11,068 nucleotides of DNA from Betaproteobacteria bacterium (lineage in GTDB: Bacteria > Pseudomonadota > Gammaproteobacteria > Burkholderiales > SG8-39). The notes beneath the pieces were generated by a model that did not search any database, was not told where the DNA came from, and saw nothing but the letters and a program-made list of their open reading frames with translations. This document shows positions 1 through 7,291 of the stretch, one piece after another (the stretch's first letter is position 1; each line of letters starts with the position of its first letter). A program made the position numbers and the translations under genes. The stretch spans positions 1-11,068 of the forward strand of contig SHXL01000084.1 of the NCBI GenBank assembly GCA_009693345.1, in the 5' to 3' direction.

Positions 1-2534
1 AAGCCGCCGGTCTCGCCGGTGTCTCGCGGCTGCCGTGTTCGCTCAAGGTGGTACTCGAAAACCTCCTGCGGCACGGAGAAAGCGACGACCTGTCCGCCAT
101 CTCCCAGTGGTTGAAGAACCGCAAGGCAGAGCGGGAGATTTCGTTCCGTTTCACGCGCGTGCTGATGCCGGATTCCTCGGGCATCCCGTTGCTCGGAGAC
201 CTCGCCGCCATGCGCGATGCGATGGTCCGCCTGGGCGGCGATCCGAAGCGCCTGAATCCTTCGGTGCCGGTGGATCTCATCGTCGACCACGCGGTGATGG
301 TGGACAACTACGGCACGCCGGATGCGGTGAAGAAGAACCTGGACATCGAGCTGAAGCGAAATTCCGAACGCTACTCGTTCCTGCGCTGGGGCGCACAGGC
401 TTTCGACAATTTCCGCATCGTGCCGCCGGGCAGCGGGATTTGCCATCAAATCAATCTCGAATATCTGGCCAGGGTTGTCTGGACCAACGGCAACACGGTC
501 TATCCGGATTCCGTGCTCGGCATGGACAGCCACACGGCCATGATCAACAGCCTGGGCGTCCTCGGCTGGGGCGTGGGCGGACTGGAGGGCGGCGCGGGCG
601 CGCTCGGCGAATCGGTGGCGATGCTGCTCCCGGAAGTGGTCGGCTGCCGCCTGCATGGCAAGCTGAAGCCGGGCGTGACCTCCACCGACCTGGTGCTGTC
701 CATCACGCAGATCCTGCGCAGGCACAAGCTGGTGGACAAATTCATCGAGTATTTCGGTCCCGGCGTGGCGGAGCTTTCGTTGCCCGATCGCGCCACCATC
801 GCCAACATGACGCCGGAGAACGGCTCCACCATGGGCTTCTTCCCGGTGGACAAGGAGACGCTGCGCTTCCTGCGGCTTACTGGCCGCGACGAGGTGCAGG
901 TCGCGCTGGTAGAGGCCTACTGCAAGGCGCAGGGCCTGTGGCGCGACGCTGCCATGCCGCCGGCGGAGTTCACGGAGATCATCGAGATCGACCTCTCGAG
1001 CGTGGAGCCCAGCGTATCCGGACCGAGCCGGCCGCAGGACAGGGTGGCTTTGGGGGATGTGCCGCGAGCTTTCCGGCGTGTTTTTACCGAGAATAAAAGC
1101 TCAAAACAATTGAAGGACGGCGATGTCGTCATCGCCGCCATCACCAGCTGCACCAACACGTCCAACCCCTCGGTGATGATCGGCGCCGGGCTGCTGGCGC
1201 GCAACGCGCTGGCGAGGGGACTCAAGCCCAGGCCCTGGGTGAAGACTTCGCTGTCGCCGGGCTCGCGGGTGGTCGCAGACTATCTCGCGAAAAGCGGCCT
1301 GCAGAAATCGCTGGACGCGCTTGGCTACAACCTGGCGGGCTTCGGCTGCATGACCTGCATGGGGAACTCGGGTGCGCTGCCGGCGCCGGTGCAGGAGGCG
1401 ATCGACGAGGGCAAGCTGACTGCGGTGGCGGTGCTCTCGGGCAACCGCAATTTCGAGGGCCGCATCCATCCCTCGGTGCGCGCCAATTTCCTCGCCTCGC
1501 CGCCGCTGGTGATCGCCTTCGCGATTGCGGGCACGGTGTTGAAGGACCTGGAAAAAGAGCCGCTGGGCGAGGATACCGGCGGCAAGCCCGTCTACCTGCG
1601 CGACATCTGGCCCGACGGCGCCGAGATCCGCAAGGTGATCGATGAGGTGATAACGCCGCAGCTGTTCCGCGAACGCTATTCGACGATCCTCGAAGGACCG
1701 CAGGAGTGGCGCGCCATCGAGGGCAGCAAGGGAACGGTCTACGGCTGGAAGGAAGGCAGCACGTTTATTCGCCGCCCGCCGTTTTTTGAAGACATGGAGA
1801 AAAAACCGGATTCTCCGAAAAACATTCTGGGTGCGCGCGTGCTCGGCATCTTCGGCGACATGTTCACCACCGACCACATTTCGCCGATCGGCGTCATCTC
1901 CAAGGGAACGCCGGCCGCCTGGTATCTCGGTTCGCTCGACGTGGCGCCGCAGGACTTCATCAACTATGCGGCGCGACGCCTGAACCACGATGTCATGGTG
2001 CGCGGCACCTTCGCCAACGTGCGCGTGAAGAACGAGATGACGCCGGGAGTGGAGGGCAGCAGCACGCGGCACATGCCCGATGGCGCGCAGTTGTCCATCC
2101 ATGAGGCGGCCGAGCGGTACCTGAAGGAAGGCGTACCGCTGGTGGTGGTGGCGGGCGCGGAATACGGCGCAGGCTCCTCGCGCGACTGGGCCGCCAAGGG
2201 CACGCGGCTCCTGGGCGTCAAGGCCGTGATCGCCGAATCCTTCGAGCGCATCCACCGCTCCAACCTGGTCGGGATGGGCGTGCTGCCGCTGCAGTTCGCG
2301 CCTGGCGTGACGCGCAAGACGCTCAAGCTGGACGGCTCGGAGATTTTCCACATCGCGGGTATCGAAGGCATCGCGGCGCGCAGCGAACTCGACTGCGCGA
2401 TCACGCGGAAGGATGGCCGGAAGGAAAGCATCAAATTACTTGCGCGCCTCGACACGAGGCGCGAGGTTGAATATTTCCGCCACGGCGGACAACTGCACTA
2501 CGTCGTCAGAGACAGACTGGAGAAAGCGGCGTGA
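1..2534 (+). CDS. Aconitase-superfamily hydratase, AcnA-like but with altered substrate pocket (5' partial)
   Basis: The frame is open from the window edge (first full codon at 3), so about 843 residues are present and perhaps 35-45 N-terminal residues are missing; the GTG at 48 is an internal Val in the conserved SLKVVLENLLR stretch, not a start. The order is the AcnA one: [4Fe-4S] domains, then linker and swivel domain. Cluster cysteines are at codons 1149 (SCTNTSNPS), 1347 and 1356 (GCMTCMGNSG). GMDSHT, SGNRNFEGR, TTDHISP and GAGSSRDWAAKG are intact. Two substrate contacts known from pig aconitase are not: the Gln72 position (MQD in AcnA) is Pro (codon 168, MPDSSG), and the Arg580 position (YLQGRGV in E. 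coli AcnA) is Leu (codon 1935, YLGSLDV). PENGST replaces PEYGAT and GLEGGAG replaces GIEAEAA. Stereospecific hydration/dehydration of a dicarboxylate is likely, but citrate/isocitrate is doubtful. The stop overlaps the next start (GTGA). AcnD fits less well. The family is certain, the substrate unknown. Confidence 0.93.
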   Translation, partial: AAGLAGVSRLPCSLKVVLENLLRHGESDDLSAISQWLKNRKAEREISFRFTRVLMPDSSGIPLLGDLAAMRDAMVRLGGDPKRLNPSVPVDLIVDHAVMVDNYGTPDAVKKNLDIELKRNSERYSFLRWGAQAFDNFRIVPPGSGICHQINLEYLARVVWTNGNTVYPDSVLGMDSHTAMINSLGVLGWGVGGLEGGAGALGESVAMLLPEVVGCRLHGKLKPGVTSTDLVLSITQILRRHKLVDKFIEYFGPGVAELSLPDRATIANMTPENGSTMGFFPVDKETLRFLRLTGRDEVQVALVEAYCKAQGLWRDAAMPPAEFTEIIEIDLSSVEPSVSGPSRPQDRVALGDVPRAFRRVFTENKSSKQLKDGDVVIAAITSCTNTSNPSVMIGAGLLARNALARGLKPRPWVKTSLSPGSRVVADYLAKSGLQKSLDALGYNLAGFGCMTCMGNSGALPAPVQEAIDEGKLTAVAVLSGNRNFEGRIHPSVRANFLASPPLVIAFAIAGTVLKDLEKEPLGEDTGGKPVYLRDIWPDGAEIRKVIDEVITPQLFRERYSTILEGPQEWRAIEGSKGTVYGWKEGSTFIRRPPFFEDMEKKPDSPKNILGARVLGIFGDMFTTDHISPIGVISKGTPAAWYLGSLDVAPQDFINYAARRLNHDVMVRGTFANVRVKNEMTPGVEGSSTRHMPDGAQLSIHEAAERYLKEGVPLVVVAGAEYGAGSSRDWAAKGTRLLGVKAVIAESFERIHRSNLVGMGVLPLQFAPGVTRKTLKLDGSEIFHIAGIEGIAARSELDCAITRKDGRKESIKLLARLDTRREVEYFRHGGQLHYVVRDRLEKAA
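2519..2523 (+). promoter_or_regulatory. Ribosome binding site for the lyase gene
   Basis: GGAGA lies 7 nt before the GTG at 2531, inside the end of the aconitase-like gene. It supports the non-ATG, stop-overlapping start of the lyase. Confidence 0.6.
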
Positions 2535-3397
2535 CACCAAGAAAGCAACTGCGGGCGCTGCTCGCGAAGAAAACCTACACCATCGTGCCGGGCTCCTATG
2601 ATGTGCTGACGGCGCGGCTGATCCAGCTCGCCGGCTTCGAAGCCGTCTACCTCACGGGTGGCGGTTACTCGCGCTCCAACGGCTACCCGGACATCGGCCT
2701 GCTGACCATGACCGAGGTGACGGCGTGGATCTCTCGCGTGGTCGAGGCCGTGGACATCCCGGTGATCGGCGACATGGACGCGGGCTACGGCAACGCCTTG
2801 AACGTGATCCGCGCGGTGCGCGAGTACGAGAAAACCGGCATCGCGGGCTTCCACCTGGAGGACCAGGTGTCGCCCAAGAAATGCGGCCACTACGAGGGCA
2901 AGCAGATCGTCAGCAAGGCCGAGATGGTCGGCAAGATCAAGGCCGCGGTGGACGCGCGCCGCGACGCCGACATGGTGATCATTGCCCGCTCGGATGCGCG
3001 CGCCATCGAGGGGCTGCAGGCTTCGATCGACCGCGTCAACGCCTACCTGGAGGCCGGCGCCGACATCGGCTTCGTCGAGGCGCCGCAGTCCGCCGAGGAA
3101 CTGGCGGCGATCCCCGGCAAGCTCATCAAGCCCGCGCTCGCCAACATCTTCGAAGGCGGCAAGACCCCCCCGCTGCCGAAGAAGGATCTGGAGAAGATGG
3201 GCTTTCGCATCGGCATCTATCCGTCGCAGACGCACCGCGCGGCGATCGCGGCGGCGAAGAAGGTGCTGGCGGTGCTCAAGCGCGACGGCGACACCGCGGC
3301 GATCGAAAGCGAGCTCGCCACGTTCAACGACCGGGAAGAGGCGGTGGACGCGAAGCACTGGCGCGAGCTGGAAGCCAAGTACCTGAAAAATGTCTGA
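2531..3397 (+). CDS. Isocitrate lyase/PEP mutase-family carboxylate lyase (2,3-dimethylmalate lyase-like)
   Basis: This 288-residue TIM-barrel enzyme of the ICL/PEPM superfamily cleaves a C-C bond in 2-hydroxy acids through an enolate stabilised by Mg2+. Visible active-site elements in order: YLTGGG near residue 37, YPDIG, the metal-binding GDMDAGYG, HLEDQ, the lyase signature KKCGH with its catalytic Cys, ARSDA, FVEAP and NIFEGGKTP. The KKCGH loop marks a lyase rather than a PEP mutase. The NIFEGGKTP segment and Thr where PrpB has Ser (YLSGGG) point away from the classical methylisocitrate lyase PrpB and towards the dimethylmalate lyase/oxaloacetate-acting group. The GTG start at 2531 is chosen because it overlaps the upstream stop by 4 nt and has GGAGA at 2519-2523, 7 nt upstream. 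Coupling to the aconitase-like gene suggests that the two act in sequence, hydration then retro-aldol/Claisen cleavage, possibly releasing pyruvate. Family call is firm; exact substrate is inference. Confidence 0.92.
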   Translation: MTPRKQLRALLAKKTYTIVPGSYDVLTARLIQLAGFEAVYLTGGGYSRSNGYPDIGLLTMTEVTAWISRVVEAVDIPVIGDMDAGYGNALNVIRAVREYEKTGIAGFHLEDQVSPKKCGHYEGKQIVSKAEMVGKIKAAVDARRDADMVIIARSDARAIEGLQASIDRVNAYLEAGADIGFVEAPQSAEELAAIPGKLIKPALANIFEGGKTPPLPKKDLEKMGFRIGIYPSQTHRAAIAAAKKVLAVLKRDGDTAAIESELATFNDREEAVDAKHWRELEAKYLKNV

Positions 3398-5480
3398 ATT
3401 CGCGGACCTGCGGCGGTTTCTCGCGCCGCGCCGCGTCGCTTTCGTCGGCGCCACCGAGGACCTGGCCAAGTTCGGCGGGCGCTGCATGCGGCTGCTCGTC
3501 GATTTCGGCTACCAGGGCGAGATCTACCCGGTCAATCCGAAACGCAGCGAGATCTTCGGCCTGAAGTGCTACCCGTCGCTCGCCGACCTGCCGCAGGTTC
3601 CGGATCACGTCGGCATCGTGTTGCCGAGCGCCGGCGTGCTCGCGACGCTCGCGGAATGCGTGAGCGTGGGCGCGCCGTTCGCGACCGTGTTCTCGGCCGG
3701 CTTCGCGGAAACCGGCACCGAGGAGGGCAAGGCGCTGCAGCAGCGCGCGATTTCCATCGCACGGGCGGGCGGGTTGCGCTTCATGGGTCCGAACTGCAAC
3801 GGCCTGGTCAATTTTGTCGACGCCTTCGCCTTCACTTCCACCGCTTCGATTCGCGGCGCGCGCCGACCCGCCGGCGACATCGGCGTGGCGAGCCAGTCGG
3901 GCGGCGCGGGGCAGGTCAACGTCATGTGGCGCGCGCAGCAGGCGGGCCTGGACATTTCCTACCAGGTGAGCTGCGGCAACGACGCCGACCTGGATCTTCT
4001 CGACTACATGGCCTTCATGGTGGAGAGCGAGCGCACGAAGGTGGTGCTCGCCATCGCCGAGCGCATTGCCGACGGCGAGCGGCTGCGCCGGCTCGCGCGC
4101 CGCGCCGCCGAGCTGGACAAGCCCATCCTCATGGTCAAGGTCGGCCGCACCGGGGCCGGCAGCCGCATGGCGGCCTCGCACACCGGATCGGTCACCGGCG
4201 CGGACGAAGTCTGCGACGCGGCGCTGCGCCAGATGGGCATCGTGCGCGTGATGGACACCAACGACCTCTACGAAACCGCGATGCTGCTGCGCACCGGCAA
4301 GCGCGCCAACGGCCGGCGTGCCGCGGCGGCATCCATCTCCGGCGGCAACCTGGTGATGGTGGCCGACCTCGGCGCCACGGTGGGCGTGGAGTTTCCGGCC
4401 TACAGCGAAGCGACGCAGGCGAAGTTGAAGGAATTCCTGCCCGGCTTCAGCGCCACCACCAATCCGACCGACCTTACCGCGGCAGCGATCGGGCAAAGGG
4501 ATGCCTTCTCGTCGGTGGCCCGAATCATGGCGGAGGACCCCGGCATCGATGCGGTCATCCCCGTCATCACCTTCTCGCCCAAGGCGGAGATCCGCTCCAT
4601 CGCCGCGGTCTCGGCGGCAAGCCCGAAGCCGGTGCCGATCCTCTGGACCGGCAAGTGCAGCGACGATCCCGCGCTCACGCCCGAAGTGCTGGTGGCCGAG
4701 GGCCATGCCGTCTATCGCGATGCGATGCCCTGCATGAAGGCTCTGCGCGCCGCCATGCGCCATGCGGAGTTCCGCCGCAATATGTCTCGCCCCGCGCCGC
4801 AGCGACCCGCCGGCATCGCCGTCGAAGCGGCGCGGAAGATGGAGCTGAAGGGAACGCTGAGCGAAGCGCAATCGAAGAAACTTCTGGGCCTCTATGGCTT
4901 GCCGCTTACCCGGGAACATCTTGCGAAATCAGTCGAAGAGGCAGTGGCCACCGGCATCGTTGCCTTGAAAATTCAGTCTCCTGACATTCCCCACAAGACA
5001 GAAGCCGATGCCATCCGGCTGGGCGTATCCGGCGACTTGCGTCAGGCGTACGAAGAAGTGATCGCCGCAGCGAAGAAATACAAGCCCGATGCGCGCATCG
5101 AAGGCGTGCTGGTGCAGGAAATGGTGACCGAAGGCCACGATGTCCTGATCGGCGTGTCGCGCGACCCGGTGTTCGGGCCGGTGCTCACTGTCGGACTCGG
5201 AGGAATCTACGTGGAAGTGCTGAAAGATGTGGCGCACCGCTTGCCGCCGGTGGACCTCGTCGAAGCGAGGGAGATGGTGGACGAGCTGCGCAGTGTTGCG
5301 ATCCTGAAAGGAACGAGAGGAAAGCCAAGCCTGGACATCGAGGCGCTGGCGGATTGCATCGTGCGCGTCTCCTGGCTGGCGGTGGACCTGCAGGACCGCA
5401 TCGCCGAACTCGACATCAATCCGCTGCGGGTGCTGCCGAAGGGCGCGAGGGTCGTGGATGCACTGGTGGTGGCGTCATGA
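3390..5480 (+). CDS. NDP-forming acyl-CoA synthetase (acetate--CoA ligase family, fused alpha-beta)
   Basis: This 696-residue ligase makes an acyl-CoA from a free acid, CoA and ATP (ADP-forming type) through a phosphohistidine. The N-terminal CoA-binding Rossmann domain (about residues 5-135) contains VAFVGAT and FMGPNCNG. Succinyl-CoA ligase-like domains follow (about 150-450) with GVASQSGG and the phosphorylated His264 in ASHTGS (codon 4179). The C-terminal ATP-grasp domain (about 475-696) has ALKIQSPDIPHKTEA, VLVQEM, GLGG and the end motif ELDINPLRVLP. The ATP-grasp entry loop (EEAVATGIVALKI) is a few residues shorter than usual, and DAI stands where GGV is common. ATG at 3390 overlaps the lyase stop by 8 nt; no good Shine-Dalgarno is visible, so translational coupling is likely. 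It probably activates the acid taken up or produced by its neighbours. The family does not fix the acid; acetate, propionate, a dicarboxylate or an aromatic acid are all possible. Confidence 0.93.
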   Translation: MSEFADLRRFLAPRRVAFVGATEDLAKFGGRCMRLLVDFGYQGEIYPVNPKRSEIFGLKCYPSLADLPQVPDHVGIVLPSAGVLATLAECVSVGAPFATVFSAGFAETGTEEGKALQQRAISIARAGGLRFMGPNCNGLVNFVDAFAFTSTASIRGARRPAGDIGVASQSGGAGQVNVMWRAQQAGLDISYQVSCGNDADLDLLDYMAFMVESERTKVVLAIAERIADGERLRRLARRAAELDKPILMVKVGRTGAGSRMAASHTGSVTGADEVCDAALRQMGIVRVMDTNDLYETAMLLRTGKRANGRRAAAASISGGNLVMVADLGATVGVEFPAYSEATQAKLKEFLPGFSATTNPTDLTAAAIGQRDAFSSVARIMAEDPGIDAVIPVITFSPKAEIRSIAAVSAASPKPVPILWTGKCSDDPALTPEVLVAEGHAVYRDAMPCMKALRAAMRHAEFRRNMSRPAPQRPAGIAVEAARKMELKGTLSEAQSKKLLGLYGLPLTREHLAKSVEEAVATGIVALKIQSPDIPHKTEADAIRLGVSGDLRQAYEEVIAAAKKYKPDARIEGVLVQEMVTEGHDVLIGVSRDPVFGPVLTVGLGGIYVEVLKDVAHRLPPVDLVEAREMVDELRSVAILKGTRGKPSLDIEALADCIVRVSWLAVDLQDRIAELDINPLRVLPKGARVVDALVVAS

Positions 5481-6139
5481 ACGAAGTCCTGGCCGAGATG
5501 GACGGCGAGGTGCTGGTGCTGACGCTCAATCGCCCGGAAAAGGCGAATGCGATGAACGAGGCGATGCAAAATTCTTTGGTTGAATTTCTTGCAAATTCAA
5601 AATCAAAAGCCGTCGTCCTCGCTGCGGCTGGCCCGAAAATCTTCTCCGCCGGCGCGGACCTGAAGGAATTCTCCGAGTTGGAACGCAGCATCGCCGCGCG
5701 CAGGCGCCGCGTGCTGCTCAAGCGCACGCTCGACGCGATCCTCGACTACCCCGGGCCGCTCATCGCCGCCGTGCAGGGCAAGGCACTGGGCGCCGGCGCC
5801 ATGGTCGCGCTGCTCGCCGACGAACTGGTGATGGCGGACACCGCGGAATTGGGCCTGCCCGAGATCAGGCACGGCATCCCGACGCCCGTCGGCTATGCCA
5901 TCGTCGCGGCGCGCGGCGGCATGCCGCTCGCGCGGCGCATGGTGCAGGACGGCGAGCCGGTGGGGCCCGGTCTTGCGGACTTTGTTTCCGATGTTTCTTC
6001 CTTGAAGCAAAAAGCCCTGGAAAGAGCCGCGGTGCTGGCGGCAAATCCGGGTCCGTCCTATCAGAGCAACAAGAAATTCATCAACGCGCCGCTCAAGGCC
6101 GCGCTGCACGCGGCGTTTGCGCAAGCCGACAGGCTGTAG
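5477..6139 (+). CDS. Short enoyl-CoA hydratase/isomerase (crotonase-fold) protein
   Basis: The ATG at 5477 overlaps the ligase stop as ATGA and gives 220 residues, against about 255-265 for typical crotonases. Visible elements: LNRPEKANAMN near the N-terminus, the oxyanion/CoA-site stretch FSAGADLKEF (about residue 56), IAAVQGKALGAG (about 97-108) and LGLPEIRHG (about 125-134). The second catalytic Glu (Glu164 of rat crotonase) is kept in LPEIRHG. The first (Glu144, in the usual GGGCELA) is replaced: the sequence reads GAGAMVA, with Met at codon 5801. The C-terminal helices are shortened. One-Glu crotonases include delta3,delta2-enoyl-CoA isomerases, so isomerase, hydratase or hydrolase activity are all open. 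Two A+T-rich patches (5567-5610 and 5981-6015) encode the variable loops. Its place before an acyl-CoA dehydrogenase and after a CoA ligase supports an acyl-CoA substrate. Fold is certain, reaction is not. Confidence 0.88.
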   Translation: MNEVLAEMDGEVLVLTLNRPEKANAMNEAMQNSLVEFLANSKSKAVVLAAAGPKIFSAGADLKEFSELERSIAARRRRVLLKRTLDAILDYPGPLIAAVQGKALGAGAMVALLADELVMADTAELGLPEIRHGIPTPVGYAIVAARGGMPLARRMVQDGEPVGPGLADFVSDVSSLKQKALERAAVLAANPGPSYQSNKKFINAPLKAALHAAFAQADRL

Positions 6140-6143
6140 GGAG
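6140..6143 (+). promoter_or_regulatory. Ribosome binding site for the acyl-CoA dehydrogenase gene
   Basis: GGAG follows directly on the crotonase stop TAG and is 5 nt from the ATG at 6149. Confidence 0.6.
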
Positions 6144-6148
6144 AAAGC

Positions 6149-7291
6149 ATGCAACTTGAAATCACCCCCGAACTCGCCGAAGTGCGCGCGGCCCTGCGCA
6201 GGTTCACCACCGAAAAGCTCGAGCCCCTGGCGCTGGAGATCGACCGCAGCGGGGAAGTTCCCAAGGCGGCGGTGGACCTGCTGCGCGAGCAGGGCTACCT
6301 CGGCATGCGGCTGCCGGCGGAATACGGCGGCGGCGGCTTCGACCTGCCGACCTATTGCCTCGCGCTGGAGGAGTTCGCGCGCTCGCACCGCATGTTCACG
6401 CTGCTGCTGGATGCCACCAGCGGCCTCAACCCGATCGCGATCGCCAAGTTCGGCAGCGACGCGCAGAAGACGAAATACGTCGCCGGCCTCGCCGGCGGCA
6501 CCCTCAGCGCCGCCTTCGGCCTGACCGAGCCGGAGGCGGGCTCCGATTCGCAGGCCATGAAGACGAAGGCGGCGAAGCAGGACGGCGGCTGGGTGCTGAA
6601 CGGCCGCAAGCACTACATCTCCGGCGCGCACAAGGCCGACGTGGTGATGATCATGGCCGTGAACGATGCCGCCAAACGGGGCCGCGGCGGCATCACGGCG
6701 TTCCTCGTCGAGAAAGGCACCCCCGGCTTCAATGTCACGCGGGTGGATACCACCATCGGCTCCGAGGCCGTCAAGCTGGCCGAACTCACCATCACGGATT
6801 GCTTCCTGCCCGATAGCGCGGTGCTGGGCGAAGTGGGGCAGGGCTTCAGGATCGCCATGGAGTCGCTCACCAATGGCCGGCTCGGGGTGTCCTGCTCCTG
6901 CATCGGCACCGCCGACCGCCTGATCGAGATGTCGGCGGCCTATGCCAAGGAGCGGGTGACGTTCGGTGCGCCGCTGTCGGAACGCCAGGCGATCCAGTGG
7001 ATGCTGGCCGATTCGGCCACCGAGCTCGCGATGGCGCGCGCCTATACCTACGAGACGCTGCGCCGCGTCGCCGCCGGCGAGGACGTCGGCACCGCGGCCA
7101 GCATGTGCAAGCTCTACTGCTCCGAAATGGTCGGCCGCGTCGCCGACCGCGCGGTGCAGATCCACGGTGGCATGGGGCTGGTGCGCGGCTACCCGGTGGA
7201 GCGCTTCTACCGGGATGTGCGGCACTACCGGGTGGGCGAAGGGTCTTCGGAAATCCAGAGAATGCTGATTGCCCGGGATCTGTTGAAGTGA
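6149..7291 (+). CDS. Acyl-CoA dehydrogenase family protein (FAD-dependent)
   Basis: The 380-residue length is standard for the family. It oxidises an acyl-CoA to the 2,3-enoyl-CoA, passing electrons to ETF in the cytoplasm. The N-terminal helical domain (about 1-115) includes MRLPAEYGGGG. The middle beta domain begins with the FAD/substrate motif LTEPEAGSDS (about 126-135) and WVLNGRKHYISGA. The C-terminal helical domain holds AYAKERVTFGAPLSERQAIQ, QIHGGMGLVRGYPVERFYRD and VGEGSSEIQ, in which the Glu matches the catalytic base of medium-chain acyl-CoA dehydrogenase (EGT/EGS motif). The ATG at 6149 has GGAG at 6140-6143 with 5 nt spacing. The gene lies 9 nt after the crotonase stop and overlaps the next gene by GTGA. 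Chain length or branching of the substrate cannot be told from sequence alone. Confidence 0.95.
   Translation: MQLEITPELAEVRAALRRFTTEKLEPLALEIDRSGEVPKAAVDLLREQGYLGMRLPAEYGGGGFDLPTYCLALEEFARSHRMFTLLLDATSGLNPIAIAKFGSDAQKTKYVAGLAGGTLSAAFGLTEPEAGSDSQAMKTKAAKQDGGWVLNGRKHYISGAHKADVVMIMAVNDAAKRGRGGITAFLVEKGTPGFNVTRVDTTIGSEAVKLAELTITDCFLPDSAVLGEVGQGFRIAMESLTNGRLGVSCSCIGTADRLIEMSAAYAKERVTFGAPLSERQAIQWMLADSATELAMARAYTYETLRRVAAGEDVGTAASMCKLYCSEMVGRVADRAVQIHGGMGLVRGYPVERFYRDVRHYRVGEGSSEIQRMLIARDLLK

Noticed and set aside
48..50. GTG as the start codon of the aconitase-like gene
   Set aside because: The frame is open to the window edge and the upstream codons give SRLPCSLK, which matches the conserved AcnA sequence LPKSLKVLLENLL; the true start lies outside the window.
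1101..2351. Long - strand open frame opposite the aconitase-like gene (likewise 3324-4919, 5603-7225 and 7225-8472)
   Set aside because: These are Arg/His/Ala-rich shadow frames of G+C-rich genes whose + strand products have clear family motifs.
1..3397. Methylcitrate cycle genes acnD and prpB
   Set aside because: The N-terminal and pocket motifs are AcnA-like rather than AcnD-like, the lyase has YLTGGG, KKCGH and NIFEGGKTP instead of PrpB's YLSGGG, KRCGH and NITEFG, and no prpC or prpF is seen.
5354..5476. Upstream extension of the crotonase gene to 5354
   Set aside because: The extra 41 residues lie inside the ligase gene and have no crotonase homology; ATG at 5477 with an ATGA overlap is the natural start.
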